Shown: positions 24,244 through 33,992 of the stretch, in pieces
How the letters are laid out: each line of letters starts with the position of its first letter
Position numbering within the stretch: position 1 is the first letter of the stretch
Assembly: GCF_022230925.1 (NCBI RefSeq)
Contig: NZ_JAKKFH010000027.1
Span: forward strand, 101,000-164,999
DNA from: Micromonospora alfalfae
Lineage (GTDB): Bacteria; Actinomycetota; Actinomycetes; Mycobacteriales; Micromonosporaceae
Direction: 5' to 3'
Length of the DNA: 64,000 bases
The notes under the pieces: model-generated
Seen by the model: the letters and a program-made list of their open reading frames with translations, nothing else
The model's database searches: none
What the model was told of the DNA's origin: nothing
Program-made: the position numbers and the translations under genes

Positions 24244-27141
24244 ATGGCCAGCGATGTGGACACCGCACCGCTCGTGGGCCGGGCCGAGCTGGTGCAGACG
24301 GTTCGGTCCGCGTTGCTCGGTGACGCCGCGCACGGGCAGACCGCGGCGGTCTTCCTGACCGGCGAGAGCGGTGTGGGAAAGACCCGGCTGTTGGGCGAGA
24401 TCGGCGAGCGCCTACGGGATCGGGGCGCCGTGGTGCTCACCGGCAGCTGCCTGGACATCGGCGACGCCTCCCCACTGCATCCGCTGTTGCAGGCGCTGCG
24501 CCGGTTCGACAGCGAGGTGTCCACCTCGCCCGCTCGCACCTCCTCGGCGGTGCGAGGGCTGTTGCAGATGTTCGCCGACGAGACCGCCGGACCGGACGGC
24601 GCCGGCGCGTTGCTGGAGCGGGTCTCCCGTGGTCTGCATCTGATCGCCGAGGGTCGCCCGCTGGTGCTGATCCTCGATGACCTCCAGTGGGTCGACCGCA
24701 GCACCCGGCAGCTCCTGCTCTACCTGCTCGCCGGCCTGGGTGATCTTCAGTTGTCGGTGCTGGCGGCGGTGCGCGCCGAGTCGTTGCAGGGCGCGCACCC
24801 ACTGCGCCGGGTGCTCACCGAGCTGCGGCGGCTCCGCACGGTGCGGGTGCTCGACCTGGCGCCGCTGGGCCGGGCCGACACCGAGACGCTCGCCGCCGCG
24901 GTGGTCGGCCGGACGTTGACCGCCGACGCGGCCGAGCAGGTGTGGCAGCGCAGCGGTGGCAACCCGTTCGTCATCGAGGAGCTGGCCCGGGATCTGCGCG
25001 ACGGCCGCGACGGCCTGTCCGAGACGCTGCGGGAGATCTTCCTCGACCGGGTCGACGCGCTGCCCCAGCACGCGCACGCCGTGGTGCACGCGGTGGCCGC
25101 CGGGGTCGAGCCGGTGCAGCACTGGCTGCTGGCCGAGGTGCTGCGGATGCCGGAGGACGAGCTGATCGCCGCGGCCCGGGCCGCTGTGGCGCACCGGCTG
25201 CTGGTCGGCGCCGACGAGGGCTACCGGCTGCGGCACCGCCTCGTGGCCGAGGTGCTGGCGCACGAGCTGCTGCCGGCCGAGCGCTCCGGGCTGCACCGCC
25301 GCTACGCCGAGGCGCTGACCACCGCGCCGGGTGAGCTGCACCAGGCCCGGCTGGCGCACCACTGGCGGCTGGCCGGCGAGCCGGCGCGGGCCCTGCCGGC
25401 GGCGGTGGCCGCCGCCCAGGAGGCCGAGCGGCTGCACGGTTACGCCGAGGCGCACCGGCACTGGTCGGCGGCGTTGCAGTTGGCCGCCGAGCCGGGCCCG
25501 CTGACTGTGGACCGGGTCGAGCTGCTGGAGAACGCCGCCGAGGCGGCCCACCACTGTGGGGAGCACGCCCGGGCGTTGGCCCTGCTGGAGGAGCTGGCCA
25601 CGCTGCGGGGAGGCGAGCCCAGCTGTGCGCTGCACATCCGCCGGGCCCGTTACCTCGCCGCCGCCGGTCGCTCCGCGCTCGCCGAGGAGGAATACCAGCG
25701 GGCGCTGAAGGCGGAGGACTGCTCCCCTCGGGACCGGGCCAGCGCCGCCGCCCGCCTGGCCGAGCTGCTGCTGCACCTGGGTCGCTACGCCGACGCCGGT
25801 GAGCGGGCCCGCGAGGCGTTGGCGTTGGCCGAGAACGTGGCCGGCTCGGCCACCGAGGTGGTGCTGGCCAGTTCGGCGTTGGGTTTCAGCGACGCCTGTC
25901 TGGAAGACCCGGACGCTGGTCTGGCGGTCATGCGCGACGCCCTCGACACCGCGGAGCGTGCCGGTCAGCCCGAGGACGTGGCCTGCGCGTACCTGCACCT
26001 GGCGGAGCTGCTGACCGGGCCGCTGAACGTCCTCGAAGAGGGCGTGGTGGTGGCCCGACGGGGTGCCGAACGGGTGGCCGAGCTGGGGCTTGGTCGCACC
26101 TGGGGCACCCGGCTGCTGGCCATCGCCATCAACGGGCTGTTCCGGGTGGGCCAGTGGGCCGAGGCGGAGAAGGTGGTGGCCGCCGCCCTGCGGCACCGAC
26201 CGTCCGGTGCGGACGCCGTGGAGCTGCTGTTGGCCCGGTGCCGGCTGTCGGTGGGCTACGGCGACATCGAGGCCGCCGGTCGGGACCTCGACGCGGTGGC
26301 CACCCTGCTCGCCGGCGGCGGGGCGCGACACGTCATTCCGCTGCTCACCCTGCGCTCCGGGCTGGCCATGTGGGAGGGCCGGCACGACGTGGCACGGCAG
26401 GCGGTGCAGCGCGGCCTCACCGAGAGCCGTTCCGACGACGTCATGATCCTCTCGGCGCTGGTCTGGCACGGCCTGCGCGCCGAGGCCGAGGCGCACGCCA
26501 GCCGCACTGTGGAGGTGGACCCGACGGCGGTGCGCCGGCTGCGGGACGTGGCCGAGCGGGTGGCCCGCAAGAGCGCCGGTGCCGCCCGGCCGGTGCGCTC
26601 GGTGGTGGAGGGCTTCCTGGCGCTGTGCGCCGCCGAGGTGAGCCGCCTCGACGGCAGCGATCCGGAGCTGTGGGCCGCGTCGGCGGCCGAATGGGATCGA
26701 CGCAATCACCCCTATCCGGCGGCCTACTCGCGGCTGCGGCAGGCCGAGGCGCTGCTGGCTCGGCGCAGCCGGGTGGCCACCGCCGGCAAGCTCCTGCGGG
26801 AGGCGTACCGGGTGGCGCAGGGGTTGGGCGCGGTGCCGTTGACCTCGGAGATCCGCGAGCTGGCCGGGCGGGCCCGGGTGTCGCTGGACGAGCGCGACAG
26901 CACCACCGGTGCACGCAGCGTTCCGGTCGAGGCATCCGACGACGAGTTGGCGGCGCTCACCGCCCGGGAGCGGGAAGTGCTCGCCCTGGTCGCCGAGGGG
27001 TTGACCAACAGGGAGATCGGGCAGCGGCTGTTCATCAGCGAGCGGACCATCGGGGTGCACGTGTCGCACATCTTCGACAAGCTCCAGGTTCGTACCCGTG
27101 TGCAGGCCAGCGCGATCCAGTTGCGCAACCAACGGGGCTGA
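24244..27141 (+). CDS. LAL-type (large ATP-binding) LuxR-family regulator
   Basis: 965 residues. APLVGRAELVQTVRSAL opens a STAND ATPase with Walker A GESGVGKT (40-47) and Walker B VLILDDLQWVD (141-151), then GGNPFVIEELAR. The middle (about 350-850) is a set of TPR-like helical repeats. The last 60 residues are a GerE/LuxR helix-turn-helix: LTAREREVLALVAEGLTNREIGQRLFISERTIGVHVSHIFDKL. Members of the MalT/LAL group are ligand- and ATP-gated activators. The gene ends with a textbook terminator. Confidence 0.93.
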   Translation: MASDVDTAPLVGRAELVQTVRSALLGDAAHGQTAAVFLTGESGVGKTRLLGEIGERLRDRGAVVLTGSCLDIGDASPLHPLLQALRRFDSEVSTSPARTSSAVRGLLQMFADETAGPDGAGALLERVSRGLHLIAEGRPLVLILDDLQWVDRSTRQLLLYLLAGLGDLQLSVLAAVRAESLQGAHPLRRVLTELRRLRTVRVLDLAPLGRADTETLAAAVVGRTLTADAAEQVWQRSGGNPFVIEELARDLRDGRDGLSETLREIFLDRVDALPQHAHAVVHAVAAGVEPVQHWLLAEVLRMPEDELIAAARAAVAHRLLVGADEGYRLRHRLVAEVLAHELLPAERSGLHRRYAEALTTAPGELHQARLAHHWRLAGEPARALPAAVAAAQEAERLHGYAEAHRHWSAALQLAAEPGPLTVDRVELLENAAEAAHHCGEHARALALLEELATLRGGEPSCALHIRRARYLAAAGRSALAEEEYQRALKAEDCSPRDRASAAARLAELLLHLGRYADAGERAREALALAENVAGSATEVVLASSALGFSDACLEDPDAGLAVMRDALDTAERAGQPEDVACAYLHLAELLTGPLNVLEEGVVVARRGAERVAELGLGRTWGTRLLAIAINGLFRVGQWAEAEKVVAAALRHRPSGADAVELLLARCRLSVGYGDIEAAGRDLDAVATLLAGGGARHVIPLLTLRSGLAMWEGRHDVARQAVQRGLTESRSDDVMILSALVWHGLRAEAEAHASRTVEVDPTAVRRLRDVAERVARKSAGAARPVRSVVEGFLALCAAEVSRLDGSDPELWAASAAEWDRRNHPYPAAYSRLRQAEALLARRSRVATAGKLLREAYRVAQGLGAVPLTSEIRELAGRARVSLDERDSTTGARSVPVEASDDELAALTAREREVLALVAEGLTNREIGQRLFISERTIGVHVSHIFDKLQVRTRVQASAIQLRNQRG

Positions 27142-27160
27142 CCGACCCGACCACTGACGT

Positions 27161-27194
27161 ACGTATCCCGGCGCGTGTGCGCGCCGGGATACGT
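27161..27194 (+). terminator. Intrinsic terminator of the LuxR-type gene
   Basis: Perfect 15-bp stem (27161-27175 with 27180-27194), 4-base loop, then CGTTTTAC, 20 bases after the stop codon. Confidence 0.88.
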
Positions 27195-27286
27195 CGTTTT
27201 ACTGATCCGGTGGCCCGGTGTCGGCTGAGAGGCTGGGCCGCGTCGACGACGGCACGGGGGATGCCGCCGACCACAATGGAGGAGAA

Positions 27287-28057
27287 ATGATCGAACCGGT
27301 CTGGGGGCCCGTGCACCGGGACATCGTCGACCTGCTCGCCGATCATCCCGCGGACGTGCCGGCCGTGGTCGATCATCTGACCAAGCTCCAGGACATGCTG
27401 GTCCGGCTGCCACCGTTGGAAGCCAGTTGCCCGCTCGCTGACTTCAACAAGCTCTACCTGACCATCACCAGCAGTGTGCTGGACGGGCTGTACGACGACC
27501 GCTTCATCGACCCGGCCTTCCTCTCCCGGCTCGACGTCGAGTTCGCCGCCCGGTACTTCGACGCGATGCGGCTGTGGACCGACTCCAGCCCCGGCACCCC
27601 GAAGGCGTGGTCGTGCCTCTTCGAGCGGATGCGGGGGCCGGATGCCCGCCCGCTGCCGTCGGCGGCGGCCGGGGTGAACGCGCACATCAACTTCGACCTG
27701 CCGTTCGCCCTAGTGACCACGTTCGATCACCTGGAGTCGGAGCCGGTCGACGGCAGCGACCAGCACCACGACTACCTCGAGATCAACAACATCTTCGCGG
27801 ACAAGATCCCCGGGCTGCGCCGGGGCTACCTGGAGCGGTGGCAGCTGCTCATCGACATGCTCAATGGCGACATCGACGACTGGTACCAGGGGGAACTGGT
27901 CGAGTACACCCGCGATGTCGCCTGGCGTAACGCGCAGAAGATCTGGCGGTGCCGGCACGATCCGGACGCCCGCGAGTGTGAGCGCACGCGGTTGGACGAC
28001 AACGCCGCGGCGCTCGGCCGGTTGCTGCTCTCGCCCCTCGGGGCGTTCCTGCAGTAG
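27287..28057 (+). CDS. DUF5995-like conserved protein
   Basis: 256 residues, soluble, no signal peptide. Conserved-looking blocks are LEASCPLADFNKLYLTITSS, the centre GVNAHINFDLPFALV with a histidine and aspartate, and the C-terminal CRHDPDARECERTRLDDN. I associate the AHIN-D-LP-AL pattern with DUF5995 (function unknown, possibly metal binding); this identification is from memory and moderately sure. ATG 27287 has GGAGGAGAA directly upstream. Standing alone between two strong terminators. Confidence 0.65.
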   Translation: MIEPVWGPVHRDIVDLLADHPADVPAVVDHLTKLQDMLVRLPPLEASCPLADFNKLYLTITSSVLDGLYDDRFIDPAFLSRLDVEFAARYFDAMRLWTDSSPGTPKAWSCLFERMRGPDARPLPSAAAGVNAHINFDLPFALVTTFDHLESEPVDGSDQHHDYLEINNIFADKIPGLRRGYLERWQLLIDMLNGDIDDWYQGELVEYTRDVAWRNAQKIWRCRHDPDARECERTRLDDNAAALGRLLLSPLGAFLQ

Positions 28058-28431
28058 CCGGGACGGGGGGCCCCCGCGCTCCGCCCCGTGGGGGGCGGCG
28101 GAGCGCGGGGGCGCGTCCCACCAGTTCCACCCCGTGTGGCCGCCCGAGGCCGGGTCGGTCACGCAGGGGACAGCCGGTCGGCCCCGGGGGGTGTCGACCG
28201 TCTGCCACCGTCGGCCGGCCCGGGGGGTGCCGGCCGGCGGTGGGGGAGCGCCGAACGAGGTCACGTCGACGGCGTGCGGATCCGGGGGTGTCGGCGGGCT
28301 CGGATCGGGTACGCCCGCGCCATGACCGTCCTGGCCCGGCGTCGGCCCGCCGCCCGCCCCCGGCCCGCGCGGCCCGGCCCCCTGCGGCCGGGCGGCCCGG
28401 TGTCGCGACCCACCGCTCGGCCCGGCGCCCG
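28058..28431. other. Non-coding G/C-rich stretch with a terminator at its start
   Basis: Apart from the hairpin at 28070-28112 I see only low-complexity runs of G and C, including two similar units around 28184 and 28218 (CCGGGGGGTG). No frame here has coding character. Confidence 0.4.
28070..28112 (+). terminator. Strong hairpin after the DUF5995-like gene
   Basis: Perfect 16-bp GC stem: 28070-28085 pairs with 28097-28112 around an 11-base loop, 12 bases after the stop. It lacks a T-run, as is common in actinobacteria. Confidence 0.75.
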
Positions 28432-28833
28432 ATGACCGGCGTCGCGGCCCGATTTCCGTTCCGCTTCGATCCGGTGTTCCGTCCGGTACTGGCGCTGCTC
28501 GGGGTCCGCCCGGCGACGGCCTGGGTCGCCGTGACCGAACGGGACCTGATGATCCGGTACGGGCCGTGGCGGCTGCGGACCGACCGGGACAACGTCACCG
28601 CCGTCGAGTTGAGCGGGCCGTACCGCTGGTGGCGGGCAATCGGCCCGCACCTGTCGCTGGCCGACGGCGGTGCGACCTTCGGCAGCAGCACTGCCGGCGG
28701 GATCTGCCTGCGCTTCGGCGTACCGGTGCCGGCGCTGCTGCCCGGAGGGCGACCCCGGCACCCGGCGGCCACCGTGACGGTCGCCGACCCACCCGCGCTG
28801 GCCCGTCTGCTCGCCGTCGCGGACCTGTCCTGA
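28432..28833 (+). CDS. Hypothetical protein, possible PH-like domain
   Basis: 133 residues of unknown function. The order RFPFRFDPVFRPVLALLGVRP, VAVTERDLMIRYGPWRLRTDRDNV, ELSGPYRWWRAIGPHLSLAD and TVTVADPPALARLLAV alternates strands and ends in a helix, as in bacterial PH-like domain proteins, so a PH-like fold is my guess. ATG 28432 has no ribosome site; the frame upstream is Arg/Pro-rich noise. Confidence 0.6.
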   Translation: MTGVAARFPFRFDPVFRPVLALLGVRPATAWVAVTERDLMIRYGPWRLRTDRDNVTAVELSGPYRWWRAIGPHLSLADGGATFGSSTAGGICLRFGVPVPALLPGGRPRHPAATVTVADPPALARLLAVADLS

Positions 28834-28920
28834 GCAGGCCGAACAGGTGCCCGGTTCCGCAGACCGGGCGTCGGCGCACCGCCTACCGTCAGATCAGGAC
28901 CTGTGAGGGTGGGACTGGCG

Positions 28921-31017
28921 ATGGCTGACGAGCACCCGGCGAAACCACGGCGCTGGAGCGGGCGCCGCCACGCACCGAGCGGCCCGGACCCGGCGCTGCG
29001 GGCGGCCCGTGATCCGGCCCGCCCGCACCGGGGCGGCCGGCAGGGCGTCGTGGTGCCCGAACGCGTGCCCACGCCGACCCGCTCGGGGCCGCCGGCCAGC
29101 CCGCTGCGCCGCTGGCTCTTTCAGCACCAGGTGCAGCCGCCCGGCCCGGAGGCGACCGAGGGACAGAACCGTCGGCACGCCTGGTGGCAGGTGATGTGCC
29201 TGACCGGCGTGGACTACTTCTCCACGCTGTCGTACCTGCCGGGCATCGCGGCGGTGGCGGCCGGGGCGCTCTCCCCGCTGGCGACCCTGTTGATCGTCGT
29301 GCTCACCCTGTTCGGGATGCTGCCGATGTACCGGCGGGTGGCCCACGAGAGCCCGCACGGTCAGGGTTCGGTGGCGATGTTGGAGCGGTTGCTGCCGTTC
29401 TGGCGGGGCAAGATCTTCGTCCTCGTGCTGCTCGGCTTCGTGGCCACCTCCTGGATCATCACGATCACCCTCTCCTCGGCCGACGCCACAGTGCACCTGC
29501 TGGAGAACCCGTACCTGCCGGACGTCCTGCACGGGTCCCTGGTACCCGTCGTGGTGACTGTGGTGCTGCTGCTCATCCTCGGCGGGGTGTTCCTGCTCGG
29601 GTTCCGCGAGGCGGTGGTGGTGGCCATCCCGCTGGTAGCGGTCTTCCTGGTGCTCAACGCGGTGATCGTCGTGGTCGCGGTGGCCCGGATCGTCGGGGAC
29701 CCGGGCATCGTTTCGAACTGGACGGCCGCGGTGACCTCGACCGGTGGCGGACCGGGCCACGTGCTGCTCACCGCCGTGTTGGCGTTCCCGCTGCTGGTGC
29801 TGGGGTTGTCCGGTTTCGAGACCGGGGTCAGCATGATGCCCCTGGTGGCGGCCGACGGCCCGGACAAGCAGGCCCGGCTCGCCGCCCGGATCCGCAACAC
29901 ACGTCGGCTGCTCACCACCGCCGCGTTGATCATGTCGGTGTACCTGATCTCGACGACCTTCGTGACCACGGCGCTCATTCCGGCGGAGGAGTTCCGGCCG
30001 GGTGGCGGCGCGAACGGGCGGGCGCTGGCGTTCCTGGCGCACACCTACCTGGGGGAGGTGTTCGGCAGCGTCTACGACGTGAGCAGCGTGCTCATCCTCT
30101 GGTTCGCCGGCGCCTCGGCGATGGCCGGGTTGATCAACATCGTGCCGCGCTACCTGCCGTCGTACGGCATGGCGCCGGAGTGGGCGCGGGCGGTGCGCCC
30201 GGTGGTGATCGTCTACACCGTCGTCAGCGTCGCCATCACGATCGCCTTCCGCGCCGACGTCAACGCCCAGGCCGGGGCGTACGCCACCGGGATCCTGGCC
30301 ATGATGGTCTCCGGGGCGGTGGCGGTGACGATCTCCGCGGCCCGTCATCACCGGCGCGGCTCCGCGATCGGCTTCACGGTGCTGACCCTGGTGCTGCTGT
30401 ACGCGCTGCTGGAGAACGTCATCGAACAGCCGGACGGCATCACGATCTCCGCGCTGTTCATCCTCGGCATCATCGTGGTCTCGTTGGTCTCCCGGGTCAC
30501 CCGGACCACCGAGCTGCGCGCCGAGCGGATCGAGTTCGACGAGGCGGCCCGTCGGTTCATCACCGAGTCGCTGGCGCACGACGGGCAGCTGCACCTGATC
30601 GCGAACAAGCGGCAGAAGGGGTCGGTGAAGGAGTACACGATCAAGGAGCGGGCGCAGCGCGGGATGAATCCGGTGCCCGGGGCCGCGGACGTGCTGTTCC
30701 TGGAGATCGACGTGGTCGATCCGTCGGAGTTCAGTCAGGTGCTGCGCGTGCACGGGATCGAGGTGGGCGGCTTCCGGGTGCTGCGGGCCAACAGCCCGGC
30801 CGCGCCGAACGCGATCGCCGCGATCCTGCTGGCCCTGCGGGACGCCACCGGGGTTCGGCCGCACGCGCACTTCGAGTGGTCCGAGGGCAGCCCGATCGCG
30901 CACCTGGCGCGCTACCTCATCCTGGGTCGGGGGGACACCCCGCCGGTGGTGCGGGAGATCATCCGCCGGACCGAACGGGACCCGTTGCGGCGGCCCGGCA
31001 TCCACGTCGGCGGGTGA
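28921..31017 (+). CDS. APC-superfamily amino-acid permease with C-terminal domain
   Basis: 698 residues. After an 80-residue basic cytoplasmic tail, about 12 transmembrane helices run from residue 93 to 525, beginning WWQVMCLTGVDYFSTLSYLPGIAA, the APC substrate-site region. A soluble C-terminal domain of about 170 residues follows (RAERIEFDEAARRFITESLA ... HFEWSEGSPIAHLARYLILG). This architecture is common to an uncharacterised actinobacterial permease group with a KUP-like flavour. ATG 28921 is chosen because GAGGGTGGG lies upstream; a GTG at 28903 would add six residues. Substrate unknown. Confidence 0.8.
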   Translation: MADEHPAKPRRWSGRRHAPSGPDPALRAARDPARPHRGGRQGVVVPERVPTPTRSGPPASPLRRWLFQHQVQPPGPEATEGQNRRHAWWQVMCLTGVDYFSTLSYLPGIAAVAAGALSPLATLLIVVLTLFGMLPMYRRVAHESPHGQGSVAMLERLLPFWRGKIFVLVLLGFVATSWIITITLSSADATVHLLENPYLPDVLHGSLVPVVVTVVLLLILGGVFLLGFREAVVVAIPLVAVFLVLNAVIVVVAVARIVGDPGIVSNWTAAVTSTGGGPGHVLLTAVLAFPLLVLGLSGFETGVSMMPLVAADGPDKQARLAARIRNTRRLLTTAALIMSVYLISTTFVTTALIPAEEFRPGGGANGRALAFLAHTYLGEVFGSVYDVSSVLILWFAGASAMAGLINIVPRYLPSYGMAPEWARAVRPVVIVYTVVSVAITIAFRADVNAQAGAYATGILAMMVSGAVAVTISAARHHRRGSAIGFTVLTLVLLYALLENVIEQPDGITISALFILGIIVVSLVSRVTRTTELRAERIEFDEAARRFITESLAHDGQLHLIANKRQKGSVKEYTIKERAQRGMNPVPGAADVLFLEIDVVDPSEFSQVLRVHGIEVGGFRVLRANSPAAPNAIAAILLALRDATGVRPHAHFEWSEGSPIAHLARYLILGRGDTPPVVREIIRRTERDPLRRPGIHVGG

Positions 31018-31191
31018 CATCGATGCCGCTTTGACAGTTTTGAAGATGAAAGAGGGGACTATTCACGTTCACGCCTTCCTGTCCGTATTGCGGACCTATC
31101 GTGACGTTTGGTAGCCGGCGAACACGTCGAGCCCCCCGCGCCCGAATCGGCGCGCGGTCACGTCACGTACGCAGGAAGGTAGGCACCGTTG

Positions 31192-32694
31192 ATGTCCACG
31201 TACCGAGAGGGAGACCGCGCGACCCGACCCAGACGGCGGTCCCGATGGTTCTTAGCCAGCGGCTTGCTGGCGGGGAGCCTGGTCGTGGGAGCGGCCGGAG
31301 CGGCCGCCGCCGCCGACCGTGCCCTCACCCTCCCCGGTCTCGCCCGGCTGACCCCGGCAGCCGATGACGACCGCCGCGACGGTGACCGGCAGGGTCCGCA
31401 GCCCGGCCCGGACGACGCGGAGCGGGCCCGCCCGACCACCCCGGGCACCGGAAAGCGGGGTGTGGTGTCGGTGCCGTGCGACGCCGCGAAGCTGGTGGCG
31501 GCGCTGGTCACTGCCAACGCCGCGGGCGGCGGCGAGCTCCGCCTCGCTCCCAAGTGCCGGTACACCCTCACCGAGGCGTTCCACGAGACCGACCAGTACG
31601 ACGGCGGGATCCGGGACGCCCGGGAGGCCGCCGACGCCGCGGAGACCCCCGGGGACGCCGACGCACCGCCGCACAACCCGGCCGACGACACCGCCGGGCT
31701 GCCGGTGATCTACCAGGCCATCACGATCGACGGTGCCGGCGCCACCATCGCCCGGGCACCCCAGGCCGCCGCGTTCCGCTTCTTCACCGTCCGCGACGGC
31801 GGCGAGCTGACCCTGCGCGACATGGAACTGCACAACGGCCGCTCGGCCATCGAGGGCGGCAGCGTGCATGTGGTGCACGGCGCCACCGCCGTGGTGGAAC
31901 GGGTCACCGTCACCCAGAGCACCTCGCTGTCGCCCGAGGGTGGCGGCGGCGGCATCTTCAACGACGGCAACATGCTGGTCACCGACTCTACGTTCGTGGG
32001 CAACAGCGCCGCCGGCGCCGCGGGCAAGGGCGGGGGCCTGCTCAACGGCGGCGTGCTGACGCTGAAGCGCTCGGAGTTCCACCACAACAGCGCCAACGCC
32101 TACGGCGGCGGGCTCGGCAACTACCGCGGTGCCGCCGACGTGGAGAGCGTCTCCTTCACCCGAAACAGCGCCACCCAGGGTGGTGGGCTGGCCAGCTTCT
32201 CGGCCCGGACGAAGGTCTCCGACACCGAGCTGCTGAACAACACCGCGCAGATCGGCGGCGGCGCCGCCAACTCCGACGCGGTGCTGGTGCTGCGCACGAT
32301 GACGATCCGCGGCAACACGTCCACAGTCAACGGCGGCGGCATCTCGACAGTGAAGGGCCTGACGCCGATCGACGACAGCGTGATCGACGGCAACACCACC
32401 CACGGCCTCGGGGCCGGCATCTACGCCGAGAAGGCGAACCTGCTGGTCCGCGGCAGCGACGTGACCCGTAACGAGGCTGTCGGCGCCGCGTCCCAGGGCG
32501 GCGGCATCTACGCCAACGCGGGCTCGGTGGCGATCTACACCAGCAAGGTCACCCACAACGCGTCGACTGTGAAGCCCGGCGGCATCTTCGGCATGCACGC
32601 CCAAATCAAGATCGACGATGAGAGCGTGGTGGTCGAGAACGAGCCGACCAACTGCGAGGGCAGCCAGGTGCCGATCGCGCACTGCTTCCGCTGA
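31192..32694 (+). CDS. Secreted right-handed parallel beta-helix protein
   Basis: 500 residues. Residues 1-42 are a Sec signal peptide (RPRRRSRW, hydrophobic core, AAAAA cleavage zone). Residues 110-480 are beta-helix repeats with regular GGG(I/L) and N-S/N-T turns such as GGGIFNDGN, GGGLLNGGVL, GGGLGNYRG, GGGISTVKG, GGGIYANAG, as in polymorphic outer-membrane-type/pectate-lyase-like folds. Four cysteines, two at the C-terminal CEGSQVPIAHC, may cap the helix. No catalytic residues of a known lyase can be assigned. ATG 31192 follows AGGAAGG. Confidence 0.8.
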   Translation: MSTYREGDRATRPRRRSRWFLASGLLAGSLVVGAAGAAAAADRALTLPGLARLTPAADDDRRDGDRQGPQPGPDDAERARPTTPGTGKRGVVSVPCDAAKLVAALVTANAAGGGELRLAPKCRYTLTEAFHETDQYDGGIRDAREAADAAETPGDADAPPHNPADDTAGLPVIYQAITIDGAGATIARAPQAAAFRFFTVRDGGELTLRDMELHNGRSAIEGGSVHVVHGATAVVERVTVTQSTSLSPEGGGGGIFNDGNMLVTDSTFVGNSAAGAAGKGGGLLNGGVLTLKRSEFHHNSANAYGGGLGNYRGAADVESVSFTRNSATQGGGLASFSARTKVSDTELLNNTAQIGGGAANSDAVLVLRTMTIRGNTSTVNGGGISTVKGLTPIDDSVIDGNTTHGLGAGIYAEKANLLVRGSDVTRNEAVGAASQGGGIYANAGSVAIYTSKVTHNASTVKPGGIFGMHAQIKIDDESVVVENEPTNCEGSQVPIAHCFR

Positions 32695-32735
32695 GCGTCG
32701 ACCCGCGCACCATCCCGAGCGCGTTCATCCTGAGC

Positions 32736-32773
32736 GCACCGCCCGTCCGGACGATCATCCGGACGGGCGGTGC
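32736..32773. terminator. Bidirectional hairpin terminator
   Basis: Perfect 16-bp stem (32736-32751 with 32758-32773), 6-base loop, between the convergent beta-helix and LLM oxidoreductase genes. Confidence 0.8.
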
Positions 32774-32871
32774 GTCGTCAGGTGACGCCCACGGCCCCTC
32801 GCCGACCGCCGATCCCCGTGACCACCGACGCAGGGTTCGGTGCTGCCGCCGACCCGCTCCTCAGCACGGCG

Positions 32872-33831
32872 TCAACCCACCGCCCGCAGACGGCCGGCGA
32901 GGTCACCGGCGAAGAAGTCGAGGAAGCCGTCCGGGTCGGGGCCGGCGTTCTGCAGGACGATGTGGTCGAAGCCGGCCTCGACGTACGACCGGACCTTGGC
33001 GACGTGCGGTTCCGGGTCCGGGCCGATGGCGAAGAGCTGCCGGATGTGCTTCTCCTCGACGTACGCGCTGGCGGCGTCGAAGTTGACCGGGTTCGGCAGC
33101 TCGCTCATCACCTTCCAGCCGGTGACCATCCATCGGCTCGTCTGCAACACGGCCTGCACCGCCTGTTGCTCGTCGGTGGCCCAGGCCAGTGGCACCTCGG
33201 CGTAGCGCGGGCCCGCGCCCTTGGCGCGGCGGTAGTGCTCGATGATCGACGCGTCCGGTTCGGTGGCGAACAGGCCGTCGCCCAGCTCGGCGGCGAGCCG
33301 CGCCGACGCCTCACCGCTGGCCGCCACCGCGATCACCGGCAGGGTGTCCGGCAGATCGAAGACCCGGGCGTCCTCCAGTTGCAGGTGCCGTCCCTCGTAC
33401 GACTGGTAGCCGCCCTGCCAGAGCAGCCGGATGATTTCCAGCGCCTCACGTAGTCGCTCGTGTCGCCCCCGCACGCTGGGGAAACCCTGCCCGACCACGT
33501 GCTCGTTGAGCCGTTCTCCGGCACCCACCCCGAGGGTGAACCGGCCGTCGGAGATCAGCGCCATGGTCGCCGCTGCCTGGGCGATGATCGCCGGGTGGTA
33601 GCGGACGGTCGGGCAGGTGACCCCGGTGGCGAGGCGCAGGGTGCTGGTCTTGGCCGCGATGGCGCCGAGCGCGCTCCAGGTGAAGGACGAGTGCCCCTGA
33701 GCGTCCAGCCACGGGTGGAAGTGGTCGCTCATCTCGACGAAGTCGAAGCCGGCCCGCTCGGCCAGTACGGCCTGCCGGATGATCTCCTGCGGGCCGTACC
33801 CCTCCGAGGCCAGCTTGTAGCCGATCTGCAT
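32872..33831 (-). CDS. F420-dependent LLM-class oxidoreductase
   Basis: 319 residues, TIM-barrel luciferase-like enzyme of the G6PDH/TIGR03557-type group. IGYKLASEGYGPQEIIRQAVLAERAGFDFVEMSDHFHPW, ATGVTCPTVRYHPAIIAQAAAT, GVGAGERLNEHVVGQGFPS and VAASGEASARLAAELGDGLF match F420-binding members. It would transfer hydride between a sugar phosphate, alcohol or other substrate and F420. ATG 33831 follows GGGAGTG; a GTG two codons earlier is possible. Confidence 0.88.
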   Translation of the reverse strand: MQIGYKLASEGYGPQEIIRQAVLAERAGFDFVEMSDHFHPWLDAQGHSSFTWSALGAIAAKTSTLRLATGVTCPTVRYHPAIIAQAAATMALISDGRFTLGVGAGERLNEHVVGQGFPSVRGRHERLREALEIIRLLWQGGYQSYEGRHLQLEDARVFDLPDTLPVIAVAASGEASARLAAELGDGLFATEPDASIIEHYRRAKGAGPRYAEVPLAWATDEQQAVQAVLQTSRWMVTGWKVMSELPNPVNFDAASAYVEEKHIRQLFAIGPDPEPHVAKVRSYVEAGFDHIVLQNAGPDPDGFLDFFAGDLAGRLRAVG

Positions 33832-33992
33832 GCCCACACTCCCGATCCCGTTCGCTGACTGGAAGCATCGGCCGTTCCCGTCCCCGGCGCTGACAAACGC
33901 CGTCGAACCGCAAACCAGCCTCCTAGGATGCCTTAGGCGGTGTGCGGTGGGCTACATCAAGCACGTAAGCCACCTCCAACCACCGGACACCA

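Noticed and set aside
24412..27132. A 906-codon open frame opposite the LuxR-type regulator
   Set aside because: It is the antisense shadow of a gene with clear Walker and LuxR motifs; its product is His/Gln/Gly-rich without domains. Similar shadows exist opposite the APC permease (28894-31020) and other genes.
31029..31060. TTGACA promoter upstream of the beta-helix gene
   Set aside because: TTGACA at 31029 is clear, but no acceptable -10 box lies 16-19 bases downstream, so I did not list it.
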